From Eudorina sp. 2006-703-Eu-15 (taxonomy: Eukaryota; Chlorophyta; Chlorophyceae; Chlamydomonadales; Volvocaceae), in the NCBI GenBank assembly GCA_003117195.1, contig BDSI01000012.1, positions 1,053,311 to 1,117,310 on the forward strand: a DNA stretch of 64,000 nt, read 5' to 3'. Position 1 is the first letter of the stretch. Every line of letters starts with the position of its first letter. Positions 44,847 to 56,700 of this stretch are shown one piece after another. The position numbers and the translations under genes are program-made. The notes beneath the pieces were generated by a model. It saw nothing but the letters and a program-made list of their open reading frames with translations, did no database searches and was not told where the DNA came from.

Positions 44847-47052
44847 ACTGCCAGTATGGTCACACGATTTGCATTAGACAGTCAGAAATTTAAAGGAGGA
44901 TGAGTCGTTGTAGCTTGACAGTATGTATACATATTCTGTAATCCTGGACCATGTAGCTAACTATGCGAATGTACAGTACAACACTTGCGCGTATGTCAAA
45001 TATTTGTTTAATTTGTACTTCAAGTAATTGTAAAGTTATTATGTTCAACGGACTTGAAGAAACCGAACCGTAGACAGAGAACTCGTGAAGAGTACTACAA
45101 CTATGGAACCATTAGCCCCTGACAGTACAGATAGTGCGATGGTTTGTCGATAATATGAGCAGATCGGCACTCCATCAGTGACAGCCGGACGGGCATCTCC
45201 TCGACATTGACGGTTGCTCACGTGACGATATCAGCAACGAGCAATGATCGTCTTTTTATTACATGTGTTGACCTGTTCCTGATTCCTGGTTTTGCTTCTA
45301 AGTCTGGCTATCGGTTGTGCTCCAAGCCGCGGCCGGGCTGTTGTCACTTTCATGGACCGCTCTGTTGAACCTCGACCTGTCATAGACTTCATACCTTCCG
45401 AGCAGATTGCACGGAAGTAACACGCAACCCCAGCCCCTCCTCCCTGAACCGCAACTGCTGCAACCCTCATGCTTGTCGACCAACGGTGCCCCATCGGTTG
45501 TCCCTGAAGTGCATCAAGGCAATTATTGCGCTGTAATATGGGTAACATGTTACCCCTAAGTCCACGCTCTTGGTGGAGGAAAAAAACACCGGTTAACCCT
45601 AACCAATGGTTTCAGCGCCATTCCCCTGGGACCTCTGCCAGTCCGCGACCGCGACCGCTCTCACGGACCGCAAGCAGCGTGAGCCTTCGGGGGCCGTCCT
45701 TGATGCATGGATCCGTGGCTGAGGACTTCGGCGCGCTCCGCAGTAATTGCCATATCGAATTTGAGGATCCGTCGCCCTTCAGGCGCGGCGCCCAGAGGTC
45801 CCCGCGCGTGCAGCGCAGTAGCCACCTCCATGTCAGCAATACTGTAATGAGCTCCACAGCGTTTCGCACAAACCCTCCCCGCAGATGGGCCACGCATGGG
45901 CCTGCCAGGTGCTCTCCAGGTCGGGCGCGCAGGCCTCGGCATTGATGGCACGACCACCCCCGGACGCACAGAGCTCGCCAGAGAGCTCGGGAAGCGGAGC
46001 ACAGTCGGATACCACATGCAGGCTGGGACTCTCAGCATCCCATCGTACATCATCTCCATTTCGCTTTTCGCCACTGGGTGCACCTCATGCGGCAACAACA
46101 TTTCGTCATGGGATCCTCCTCCCCGATATCTCATGTGGCAGCGACATTTCGCCATGGGGTCCACCAACCCAATTTCCCGGGTGACGTCGGTGTTTGCTGT
46201 CTCGGTGTCATCACTCCTCGCTAATGCGCCGAACATGTTTCCAGTTGCAGTCAGATTGTCTATCCATGAACTAGCACTCGTTGAAGTTTTGCTTGAGATT
46301 TCGCTGTTGACAGGAAGCTCACCTCGACAAGGCATGGATTGCATTTTGACAGCCTACACATCTCGTGCAGACGGCTCAACGCCTCAAGCTCACCTTAGAC
46401 TGAAATAGAACCCAGACTGTTCGGTTGCGACCAGGGGCAGCAGCCCACAGACTCATCAACTTCGCAAAAAGCTAGCTCGGCTCAGCTGAATGTTTTGAGT
46501 ATGGATATCATGAGTACCCCGTTCTTACTTATTACTACAGTAGTAAGTTAGCCGACAATGCAGAGAGCAGCGCTTCGAGACAGGGAAAGGACTCAGCGTG
46601 AACAACAGTGCCGTATGTAAGCTCCATCCCAGATGCTCCTACAGTAACAAGGTGGCCAAACAGATGCTTGGTGGAAAGAAAACGATACGGCGAGCTTCAG
46701 GTCTATGTCTAAGATGACCGGCTCAAATGTCGTACAAGATGACAAGGCAACTACTGCTGGATCTTGGATGGTTTTGGGATGGTTTCTGGTGCACGGGCCT
46801 GCGGCACTGTCCACCAGGCAGCTAGAGAATACTTGGCAATGACCAGCTCGCCTGTTGCTTCCCGAGTGACGCGAAAACCCTTACGGGGACGGGCCACGCC
46901 TCGGCCGCAGCCAAACAGTTGATAAGATCACCCCTCTGCTTTATGGTATGTCGCATGAGCGTGACGCTTGTGCTCTGTGAGTCTTGGCTTGTCACAACGG
47001 GTTATGATTTGTAATCACTGCAACGCGCCCTGACAGCTCTGTCATGGTCGCA
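44847..47052. other. 5' flank of K2
   Basis: AT-rich sequence for about 400 bp upstream of the K2 start, then mixed composition. No TATA box or transcription start can be fixed. One long bidirectional open region is listed separately. Confidence 0.4.
45661..46344 (-). CDS. Unrecognised long ORF
   Basis: 227 codons from an ATG to a stop, with moderate complexity (segments VDPMAKCRCHMRY, HDEMLLPHEVHPVAKSEMEM). The plus strand is also open for 170 codons across 45896-46408. Two copies of ACATTTCG(C/T)CATGGG lie inside at about 46100-46160. No family is recognised. Confidence 0.3.
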   Translation of the reverse strand: MQSMPCRGELPVNSEISSKTSTSASSWIDNLTATGNMFGALARSDDTETANTDVTREIGLVDPMAKCRCHMRYRGGGSHDEMLLPHEVHPVAKSEMEMMYDGMLRVPACMWYPTVLRFPSSLASSVRPGVVVPSMPRPARPTWRAPGRPMRGPSAGRVCAKRCGAHYSIADMEVATALHARGPLGAAPEGRRILKFDMAITAERAEVLSHGSMHQGRPPKAHAACGP

Positions 47053-47248
47053 CACTATTAAGGATGTTACAGCTCCACAAGTACACCGAAACACGATCCG
47101 TGCCCAACCCCGTTCCTGAGAACCAACCACACCCAGGGATAAAGCCCGCGCAGGGGGAGTTAGCCACCAGGGCGTCCCTATTGGCGGACCACCACCCCAA
47201 TCAACCACCGATGACCCACGGGGTCCGCTGTAACATCCTTAATAATAA
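47053..47248 (+). mobile_element. LINE-B 3' region, beside an inverted LINE-B end
   Basis: The plus-strand element runs from about 47077 to 47248 and ends CACGGGGTCCGCTGTAACAT, CCTTAATAATAA. Directly left of it, 47053-47075 is the reverse complement of the same terminus (TATTAAGGATGTTACAGC). The two ends are therefore tail-to-head inverted, as in a twin-priming or nested insertion. Confidence 0.55.
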
Positions 47249-47609
47249 TCAAGGCGGGCTCACGTCTATCTCCAGCAGTGGCCCGTAGTCTTGGAGAGCC
47301 ACGGGGGCACGCGAGCCACCATCAGGAGCCTGCCTGTACGGTCCCACCGGGCCGAAAAAAACGCCCAACCTAGTCCGTAAGTCTCAACAAGTGTCGCAAG
47401 GCTGCCATCACGGGTGTTGAATCGCGGACGTAAGGCAAGCCGCTACGCCTCCCCCTGCGCTGCCCGATGAATGGAGTGTATGGTATGAATGTCGGATGGT
47501 CCTGGATTCTCTTATTAAGACCGTAGGAGGCTTTCGCTGTTGGTTCCTCTCACCCAAGTTGAATGAATGAATGAACGTTACAGCGGACCCCGAAAAAGAA
47601 TCAACGGTG

Positions 47610-49036
47610 CAGGGGGGGTTAAAAGCAGAATAACTGAGCATATCCTGACTTACTTTGTACTAATTAAGGCCTTTAAAAATTACTTGGATTGGCTCAGGGA
47701 ATAATACGTACGGCTTCTCCAAAGTTTGGCGTACGGCAGCGGTCGGTCGGTCGGGGTCGGGGGCCTGGGAGGTTTCGGAGGACCCTTCTGAAACTTCTTC
47801 CATGTTGCGAGTTTTGAGCTGAAAATTAGATGAAACGATTCCTCTCATTGAGCTCTTGCATTTGCGCTATTCAGACAAGTCATAGACTTAATGCGTCGGT
47901 CACCTACCTGAGGCATCCCTATGGCGATAGCCCATCCCCGCAAAGATGAATGCTGACGAGCCCCAGCTGCGCAAACGAGATCGTGACAATATAGAAGACA
48001 AAAATGATGTATCTGGAAGTGCCGCAAAGACTACTCAACTAGTTCCATGTCGGGAGGGCTGCGGCAAGTGTCTTCCTGCGAACACCCCTTCTCACAAGTG
48101 GGCCGCGCACTTCAACAGCATAGATTGCAATCAGAAAAGGTCGCTACAGCAGGACCGCGTCCAGGCGAAACGCTTTTTCGCTAGGCCTGCACCCGGCCGG
48201 ATAGCCGAGCTCAAACGCGGGGCCAATGTTCTGGGGGAGGCCGCTTCAAAGTTTTGGGCAAAGCTGATTGGGGGTGACGGCAGTGCTGGCCAGGATGCCG
48301 GGGAAGGTTCCAATGCCACCGAGCCGGGTGCTGAGCCCGCCAACGAGCCGGCCGCTGGGCCAGCTGCACCGCCCGATTCTGGGGCAGATGAGCCGCATGG
48401 TCAAGCCAGGGGAAGGCGTGGCAGGGGTAGCCGAGGCAGGGTCCGCGGCGGGCGTGGGAGCCGTGGGGGCCGGGCCAGGGTTCACGGCGTGTAGAAGCGC
48501 ACGCTGACTTCGGAGAGGCAAGGTTCCCAGGCCCTGCCCGGACATCAAGGCGTTTTGCTTCAACGGTACTCTGAACGCATTCCCAATGAACGAGATTCAG
48601 GCCCTGGTCGGGCCAAGACTTTGCTTTTGTGGGGTTGGGGTTAAGGGCGTGCATCCTGACGTACAGACACTTAACTTGGCCTCTGTGCACTGCGCAACGG
48701 TCACGCCATGGCCACGCCGATGAAGTATTTAATGCGGGGCGGAAAACCTGCGAGAACGTGCGTTTATTGCCCGCCTCCGGATAGGATGGGCCCAGGGGGT
48801 GTGGCGCCACTGACGACAAGTTGCGATGCGTGCGTTCGCTGCTATATTAATTAGAATAAATAGAAAATGCATATAGGAGCCAACAGGTGTTTTTCCGGTT
48901 CGATTTGGTGAAGATTTGAGGATGTACGGCAGACTTCTGCTCCGGAACCGTACGGCAGGGTCGGTCGGTCGGTTTGGGGGGTCCAAAAAGAACTTCATAG
49001 GATGTGTTCAGGAAATAACTTCCCTACCCCCCCCTG
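47610..49036. mobile_element. 1.43-kb hAT-like TIR transposon, non-autonomous
   Basis: The left end reads CAGGGGGGGTTAAAAG. The right end, reverse-complemented, reads CAGGGGGGGGTAGGGAAG. It is flanked by AACGGTG on both sides (47603-47609 and 49037-49043); the exact duplication could be 7, 8 or 9 bp because of shared bases. CAGGG ends and a duplication near 8 bp are typical of hAT elements. It carries a single ORF with a BED-type finger but no transposase core. Confidence 0.65.
47946..48494 (+). CDS. BED-finger protein with Arg/Gly-rich tail (182 aa)
   Basis: One exon from ATG to TAG inside the TIR transposon. Near residues 35-60, CGKC ... H ... C (C-x2-C, about 12 residues, H, five residues, C) fits a BED zinc finger, the DNA-binding module at the N-terminus of hAT transposases. 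The C-terminal third has RGRRGRGSRGR-type RGG/RG repeats after an acidic Pro/Ala/Gly stretch. The catalytic RNase-H-like domain and the hAT dimerisation region are absent, so it cannot be an active transposase. It may be a relic, a repressor-like derivative, or a captured RGG segment. Confidence 0.5.
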   Translation: MNADEPQLRKRDRDNIEDKNDVSGSAAKTTQLVPCREGCGKCLPANTPSHKWAAHFNSIDCNQKRSLQQDRVQAKRFFARPAPGRIAELKRGANVLGEAASKFWAKLIGGDGSAGQDAGEGSNATEPGAEPANEPAAGPAAPPDSGADEPHGQARGRRGRGSRGRVRGGRGSRGGRARVHGV

Positions 49037-50870
49037 AACGGTGCATACCAGGGCAACCCCAGCGGGCCCCACCGACAAGGCGGCAAGACACCTCCACACC
49101 TCAACGGCGCGAATAAAAAACACAGAGGGCCATAACCCCACCCAGACAGCCAGCCAACTACGCAAGCAGAGGCGCACAGCGGGGCAACACTACCAAAGGG
49201 ATAGGCACAGCAACGGGCGTGATCCCCATAAATGGAGAAAGACAAGCACGGGAGAGGTCGCCCACACAGGCCCGAGTTGGTTGTGGCAAAATGTCAAATG
49301 CTGCGCTCGCTACGTTCGGGATAACCAAAATGTAGAAGAGGTCGTTATTCGGAATATAAAAACCCACCCAGAGCATCACTTTCTCGCGCACGCGACTCCA
49401 GGAACGGAGGTGATTGTATCGAGAAGCAAGGCTTCTTGGCTGAGGCGGGGACGTCGCCCAAAGGGTTTAGGCCATCCCACTTCGGGTTTCAGCGTCCATT
49501 AGAAAACGCCGCGCGAGTAGTTCCTTGTCACGAACCCTCTAGCCACGTCTTAAAAATCTTGGACTTCAAGATCGTGGACTCGTACACCAAACCCAACGGG
49601 ACGTCCACGCAGCTGTGGAGCAAGGGACATCACAACTCGGTGTCCGACTGCGCGCGAGCTTGTGGGGGCGATGCACGCGCTTGCTCGCTTGCTTGTTGGT
49701 TTCGACGGCACGCCCACGCCCCCGGCCCCCCCTCCAGTTGCTGCTCAGCGCACGCCTGTGACATCGGCGATCTGGCAGCTGGCTGGCTGGCTGCGCCGGC
49801 CGTAAGCACCGCCGTACGTACGACTCTTGGCTGCCGCCACACGTGCCCCCACAGGCCACACCCTTCGAGGACCGACCCTGCCCCTCCCCTTGCGCCGCAG
49901 CTGCACCTGCCGCCGCTGCCTTACCCTCGGGGCCCCGCCATTGCAGGCCGAGGCCCTATCCCCCCCAGCTTCGAACCGCTGCGATGCCCCACATCGGCTT
50001 CTGTGGGCCCTGCGTCACCAGGCGCCGTTCCAACCGGTCGAGCAACCAACAACTACCAACCAACAGAACGCCACTGGCCGCCGTCGTGCATCTCAACCAA
50101 CCACTACCCAACCAACTAACCAACCAACCTGCATGAATCCAGCAAATAACATATCGTCGAAAGAGCCCAATCGGGCGCGCGTTGCTGGCACCAGCTCTGA
50201 CCTCTTGAGTGTCGCACACGTACAATCCCGGGGACGGCGCGCAGGCCGGCTAACCGCAAGCGGAGCGGAGCGAGGGGGGCCCCGTGCAGGCCGCAGAAAA
50301 ATGCTCGCCGCCCAAATCCGCCGCGGGAATCAAAAGATCTCACCAATGTATGTTATGTGTGGGTGCGCATGAGTGATTAATGTGGGTGTGCTCAGATGAA
50401 TGACGAGGGATGGCCGGCCTCAACCGCAGTTCAGCCGAGGATGCGATGAATGCAGTTCGCTCGTTGGGGCCCCCGGGGCCCCGCGACCTCGCGGCCCCCC
50501 TGCGACCCCTCCCCTCCCCTTCCCCCCGGGGCCGCATAGGACTCTTCGAGCTGCGCAGTCCTAAGCGGTGTCGCAACGCAACGCAACGCACAACCCACCG
50601 GATCAAAACGCGCACACACGCACACACACGCTTTATCGCATGTCGCCCCTCTTTTCTATATACACGTCCCCGGCCTGTCGGCAATGCGCAGCCAACGGCC
50701 TCACTCGTCCGCGTGCGCAATTAGGGTCCTCGCAAGTCGTGTCTCTCGGTTTATTTTAACACACACGCGCGCGCGGGGCGCGGAAGGCCCGGAAGGCCCT
50801 CCGGCCCTCTGACCCACGCCAGCACCGGGCAGGCGCCGCAAGCCAAACATCGCGTCGCGCCGCCGCTGCG

Positions 50871-50872
50871 AA

Positions 50873-50904
<32 letters not shown>

Positions 50905-50905
50905 G
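50871..50905. repeat. (AGCC)n tetranucleotide repeat
   Basis: About eight copies of AGCC in the intergenic region. Confidence 0.9.
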
Positions 50906-51289
50906 CCTCCACAGGGCAAAGTCTCCGCCCACGCCTGCCCCAAAGCTGTAGCCCTGCCCTGCCCCCCCTTTTGGCGCTTTCCTCAACCCCGGTGGGGCCA
51001 GGACGCCAACCCAGCTCCCACGCTGCGACATACCGAACACGTACACGCCGCAGGCGGGGGCTTGACCCACCACGCCAGCGTGCCACGAAATGACGACGAG
51101 TACGGCACATTGACCTCACCGACCGTGGCGACTCAAACCTGACACGCAACCCGTCCTGCCTCGTCGGTCCTGGTGCCGGCGCCGCTGCTCCCCCCTCCCT
51201 CCCTCCCTCCCGCCCTCCCTTCTTCCCTGCCTCCCTCCCGCCCTGCGGTCCACCCGCGGCTCAAGCCGAGTCGCCGGCTCGCCGCCCGC

Positions 51290-51372
51290 GGGACGGACGG
51301 ACGGACGGACGGACGGATGGATGGACGGATGGACGGACGGACGGACGGGTGGACGGACGGGTGGACGGGTGG
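51290..51372. repeat. (GGAC)n with GGAT/GGGT variants
   Basis: Tetranucleotide array, one of two similar GGAC blocks about 450 bp apart. Confidence 0.9.
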
Positions 51373-51822
51373 GTGGGGCCGTCCGGTCGAGGAGGGCGCG
51401 ACTGCGCTCCGCCGGACCGGACCGGACCACCGCCGGGGCGTCAGCATTTGGACGTCGGCCTCCTGCCCTCCTCCCTCCCCCCTCCCCCTTCCTCCCCCCT
51501 CCCCTCCTCCCTCCCCCGTCACCCCTTCCTCCCCCTCCCCCCTTCCTCCCCGTCCCGCCTTCCTCCCCCTCCCCCATTTCCCCCAGCCGACCGAGCGAAC
51601 TCAACAGACCGCGATGACGACGGCCTTTTGATGACGTCAACAGTAAATGTGCGCATGCCGCGCTCGCGCCCTGCAGGGCACGCACACGAGGCCGCGCAGT
51701 TGAGACCCCACAGTCCCCCGAGCTCCGCGGCCGCTACGATCGACACGAAAATTAATTCACCCTTCGAGGATGTGGGATGTTGTAAACGACCGAACCATGT
51801 ATGTATGTATGTACCCATGCGC

Positions 51823-51876
51823 GGACGGACGGACGGACGGACGGACGGACGGACGGACGGACGGACGGACGGACGG
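51823..51876. repeat. (GGAC)n block 2
   Basis: A nearly pure GGAC array, preceded by a short (ATGT)n tract at about 51797-51814. Confidence 0.9.
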
Positions 51877-52149
51877 TTAGGCGGACGCGTGCGCCCTGCG
51901 ATGGCGGGCACCGACCAAGGAGCGTCATCCTGCCTCCCTGCAGGCCCCCACGTCGCGACACCAAGGCACACCAAAATCCGTGTCTGTGGACCGTGACCCC
52001 GCCCGCCGCCTCCCCCTCCGCCCCCCCGGTCGCCATATCGTGGCGCCACGCCAAGGCTCCCCCGCCGCCGCACCGTCAACTGACCCATGGGTCCACATCG
52101 GCACGGACCCAACGGCTTATTTTGTCTGATTGCGCACGCGAACCATCGA

Positions 52150-52500
52150 CCCCCGTTCCGTACCGACGCAGTGGCCCACCGCCGTACTAACTCATCGACC
52201 CCCCGCTCCGTACTGACTCATTGGCCCACCGCCGTACTAACTCATCGACCCCCCGCTCCGTACTGACTCATTGGCCCACCGCCGTACTAACTCATCGACC
52301 CCCCGCTCCGTACTGACTCATTGGCCCACCGCCGTACTAACTCATCGACCCCCCCGTTCCGTACCGACGCAGTGGCCCACCGCCGTACTAACTCATCGAC
52401 CCCCCGCTGCGTACTGACTCATTGGCCCACCGCCGTACTAACTCATCGACCCCCCGTTCCGTACCGACGCAGTGGCCCACCGCCGTGCCGACGATTTGAG
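52150..52500. repeat. 50-bp minisatellite, about 7 copies
   Basis: Anchored on TGGCCCACCGCCGTACTAAC, starting at 52172, 52222, 52272, 52322, 52373, 52423 and 52473. Units differ mainly in one block: GTTCCGTACCGACGCAG or GCTCCGTACTGACTCAT. Confidence 0.92.
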
Positions 52501-53715
52501 CACTGGCCCATCGCTCCTGCCCCCCATCTTGCTCCACACCCGAACGGACCGGGCAGCCGACCACCGCCGCCTCTTCCCCCCATTCGACTTGGTAAAATAT
52601 TGTCATTCCACCAGTACTTCGGCTTGCGCTACCTGCAACCTCCTGCTACCTGCTACTGCCGCATTCGACTCTGCCCCCATGCCAGGGACCTGTAGCCCTA
52701 GGACAGGGGAACACCCATGGCGCCTGCCGCCGGGACCTCCTCCCCCGAACGGACACCAACAACCACCTGCAACCGATCTCCAGCCCCCAACCCTAAACCC
52801 ATACCCCGCGAACCCTGCCAACCACCCGCAGCCGGGGGCTCCGAAAGCGGGCGGCGCCCCCGTGCGAGGAGGCCACACTCTCCACACGAGCAGAGACCCA
52901 CCCGGGGATGTAAGGATGGATGCTGCACTGCGGCGGAGGGGGTCAAACGGAAAAGAAAATTGAAACCCTAGAATCGAACCCGAGCACACCCAAATATACT
53001 CAGAATGCTTACGCGGAGGGGATGCTGCCCCCCGGCCCCCCCCCCCAACTTGCACGGCGCTCTCCCTCCGCGACCAACCCTTCGCCCTCGCCCACACACA
53101 TACACATACCTCCTCCTTGCGCACACCCCATACGCCGATACTTGAGCGACACTTCAGCAGCGGCCCCCCGCTGTCCATCAGCCCACCCCCATCCCCGCTG
53201 TCCATCGGCCTCGCTGCCCCCACCCCACCCCACCCCCCGATCGTCCTTCTCCAACCGCCAACAGCGCTCGTGCTTCCTCCATGCCTTCATTGCAGCCACA
53301 CCTTTGAATGGCGGTAAATGGGGTTCGGTACATATTCAGTCAACAATACCAACCGACAACCCTAGGGTCTCCGGCACAGCACATCCCCCACATCATTTGC
53401 CGTACCCCCGCTGCCAACAGGCACAGCCCGGAGCTCTTCGGCCCGCGGGCCGGGCCCATGTCGTCGTACACACAGCCCTTGGCCAACGTCAGGCCCGGTC
53501 AGATATGTAACGATATATACACACATACTACGCAATCTTATCTAAACACACACTATGCATGTCACGCATTCCTGTTCTGCCTGCCTACACACACGCACAC
53601 ACGGGCGGCCTCTGCCCTGTCAGTCCCTGTCCTGCGGGCTGCAGTCGAGCCCTGGGAGGCGCACTCCCGCCCCGCAGGGCCGCCCGCAAGGGGCGCCCGG
53701 GTCAGCTTTCATCAG

Positions 53716-53777
53716 GCCAGATCCGAGATTCGAGATCCGAAATCCAAGATCCGAGATCCAAGATCCAAGATCCGAGG
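53716..53777. repeat. (GATCC[A/G]A) minisatellite
   Basis: About eight copies of a 7-8 bp unit around AGATCCGAGATCCAAGATCC, ending 11 bp before the K3 stop codon. Confidence 0.85.
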
Positions 53778-53787
53778 TTGAGTCCGT

Positions 53788-56700
53788 TCAGGCCTTATGC
53801 TCTGCCTCGTCCTCATCCAGCACGGGCAGCGACGAGGCCTTCCCTGAGCTAAGCCGGCTGCCGCCGCTCACCACCCGCACCCCCATCCTCCGCAGCCGTC
53901 GCTCCATCAGCAGCGCCTTGAGCCGCTCGCGCTGCGCCCAGGATGCGCGGTCAGAGGCGCTCCTCACCAGGAGGCCGCCGCCGTACAGGTTGTTGCCGTA
54001 CAGACCGGTGCCGTACAAAGGGCCGCCCACGTCCCCGCCTGCAACCCCGCCGCCGTCCCCGTGGTGATGGAGGCCCCTGCCGCCGCTGCCGTATGCGCCC
54101 CGGTGGCCGTTCAGCAGACCGTTGGTACCGTTGGTTCTGTTGCCGTGCAGGCCACCACGGCCGCCGTGGCTCTGCAGGGCCACGGCACCGCCGTGCAGTC
54201 CGCTGCCGCTGCCGCCGCCGCCGCCGCCGCCGCCGCTGCCACCGCCGCCGCCGCTGCCGCACGGTGACACGCGCACCAGTTCACAACCCGACGAGCCGCC
54301 CGAAGAGCCCGAGTCCCCAACCAGCACTCCAGCGCAGTACAGCTGCGCGGGGTTCAACCCCGACCCCAACCCGGCGCCGTTGGCTGACATGCTCCGCCCC
54401 AGCAGCAGCCCGCGAAAGCCGTGGCCTGCGTGTCGGCTGCCGCCGCCGCCGCCGCCGCTGCTGCCGGGGCACGCCGCCGCCGCCGCCGCCGCGGCCAACG
54501 TCGCCGCAAGCCGCGTCACGGGCAGGTTGTGAGCCTGTCTCGGTACGAAGCACGCGCCGCCGCCAAAGGCTCCGAAACCCGTTCCGCCGCTGCCGCCGAT
54601 GCAGGTCACGGAGGCGGCGAAGCTGCCGGCGCGGTTGTGGTTTCGGAGCCGCGCGCCTTTCGAGACCTCCGGCGGAGGCAACTGGATGATCTGCAGCGTC
54701 GGCGTTTGTCCGCCCAGCTCCTCCCTCATGCGGCCCAGCTCCGCCAGTACCTCCTCGAACGAGGGGCGCAGCGCTGCGTCGGGGTCCCAGCAGCGGCTGG
54801 CCAGGGCCACGTAGTCGCGGGGGGCGAAGGGCGGGAACTTGGGGCGGCGGGCCTCCTTGGTGATGGCGTGGCCCAGGTGGGCGCGGGGGACGCCGGCAAA
54901 GGGCTCCGAGGCGCAGAAGAGCTCCCACATCAGGATGCCGAACTGTGTGTGGGTGGGGGGCAGGAAGGGATGGGCAGGGGGCAGGCCGATGCGGATCTGG
55001 AGCTGTCGGAAGCCACCACCACCAGCACCACAATCACCGCCCCACGGACACACCCCCTTCATACATCTCACCGAGTACACGTCGGCGGCCTTACTGATGC
55101 GGCCCTCCAGCATCACCTCCTGCGCGGGGGGAGGGTGGGGGTGCAGGGCAGGAGGGGGGGGGTGCAGGGCAGGAGGGGTGGAAGAGGTGGGACAGCCACC
55201 CAGGAAGAAGTTGATGGAACCCAGGAAGGAGATGTTCGGACAAAGCCCTTCCTTGATGATCGACCCCCCTCCCTCCCCCGGCCCCTCCCTCCCACCGGCG
55301 CCATGTGCGTGAGCGTCCCCTGGAAGCAGCTGCTGAGGTGCGTCTCCTGGTGCTCCATGCGGGTGGACAGACCGAAGTCCGCCACCTTGGCCACCACACC
55401 GCGACCCTCGGTGCCGCTGCTCTTGAGCATGATGTTGTGGGCCTTGAGGTCTGGAAAAGGGGAGGGCCGGGCAGGGATCAGGCCGGGCAGGACCAGGGCG
55501 GGCAGGACGGGGAAGGGGGATACAGAAAAATGGCGGGTGGGCGGGGTGGGCCGTGGGCGAATACAGGTGTTGGAGGAGACTAGGGCAGCGAGGCCGGTCA
55601 TCCACGGGCTCGATGCCGTGAAGCCCTCCTCCCGTCCCCCCCAGTTTGAAAGTGCCTATTCCCCCTTCCCCCTTGCTGTCCCCTGACCCCTCACTCTCCA
55701 ACCCTTCCCCCCTCCAACCCCTTACCCGCGTGGAGCACGTTGGCCGAGTGCATGTGCACCATCGCCTTGGCCACGTCGGCGGCGGTCTCCAGCACAGCCG
55801 CCAAGTTGAAGGAACCACCTGAGGGGGAGCGGGCGGGGGTGGGGCGGGAAGCGGCAGGCATGGAGGGGCAGGAAGGGGTTGAAGGGGTTAGGGGTTTAAC
55901 CCAAATCAACAGCGTTCTTGCGACACCGCAGCCTTTCATTAACTTTATGGGTCGGGCAATGGATATATTTCATGCGCATACGGGCAAAACCGGGGCGTTG
56001 CTCGGCCCTTCGCATGTCACGCACTCCTGTTCTGCTTGCCAAAGAAACACACGACTCAACACCCCCCTTTTTTTGTCAATAAAGACAACCACCCACCGCC
56101 TCCGCATACACACACGCACGGCCCCCCTCGTCCCACGGCCATCTGGCTCACCCCCTCCAACGGCCAACCCCGCCCCCCTCGATCACCCTGCATGAACACG
56201 TCCTGGTTCAGCGCGTCCTTCAGTGAGCCCTTGTCGCAAAACTCAAGCACCAGCCGGACCTGCAGGCCGGGGGAGGGAGGGGTATAGGAAATTGGTAGAC
56301 AATTTCAAACTGCGCTGCTGCCAGAGCGACGGTTGGACCGGAGAAAATTGGTACAGTACCGTTTTGGCAACGCCGACGCCTTGCCAAAACCAAACAGGAT
56401 GAGTCGGAACATGTATGTTGTCTAACGCAGAATTCGGAGAGATCGAAAGATAGCGTGGCCGGTGGCGGCGTACAGCGGTATAGGCAACAGGAGCCCTAGC
56501 TCCCGACGTCAACGAACAAGGTTAAAGTAAAATCAGAAAATTACTGCTGATGTGTAAAAATATTGGGGGGGAGGGGGGTTTGAACTGAAAAAGGAGGGGG
56601 GGATGGTGCACATGTGGGCTGGTGGGTGGGGCGCTCAGGCGGTGGCTCCGGAACCCCACAAGGGAGGTCCCTAAGCGGCGGTGCGTCCGCTGCCGCTGCC

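Larger units (their letters stand above)
47560..49275 (-). mobile_element. LINE-A 3' fragment interrupted by a TIR transposon
   Basis: The 3' tail (TTCA)n and GTCCGCTGTAACGTTCATTC lie at 47560-47609. The adjoining part of the same element resumes at 49037 with AACGGTGCATACCAGGG and continues, matching 26115-26350, to about 49275. No coding part was recognised. Confidence 0.7.
49276..53787. other. Gene-poor, minisatellite-rich 3' flank of K3
   Basis: Open frames up to 227 codons exist but are compositional (Pro, Arg, Ala). No domain, splice pairing or paralog match was found. The region is dominated by the simple and tandem repeats listed below. Confidence 0.45.

Noticed and set aside
45590..45606. 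Telomere-like AACCCTAACC
   Set aside because: A single short occurrence, not tandem, and not the TTTTAGGG type expected for Chlamydomonas.
52970..52990. tRNA B-box-like GGTTCGATTC on the minus strand
   Set aside because: No A box, acceptor stem or cloverleaf could be formed around it.
53788..55818. A single 676-codon minus frame as one exon of K3
   Set aside because: It reads through at least four introns. Paralog comparison places GT-AG junctions at 55726/55450, 55296/55119 and 55072/54942, and the intron stretches are not conserved as protein.
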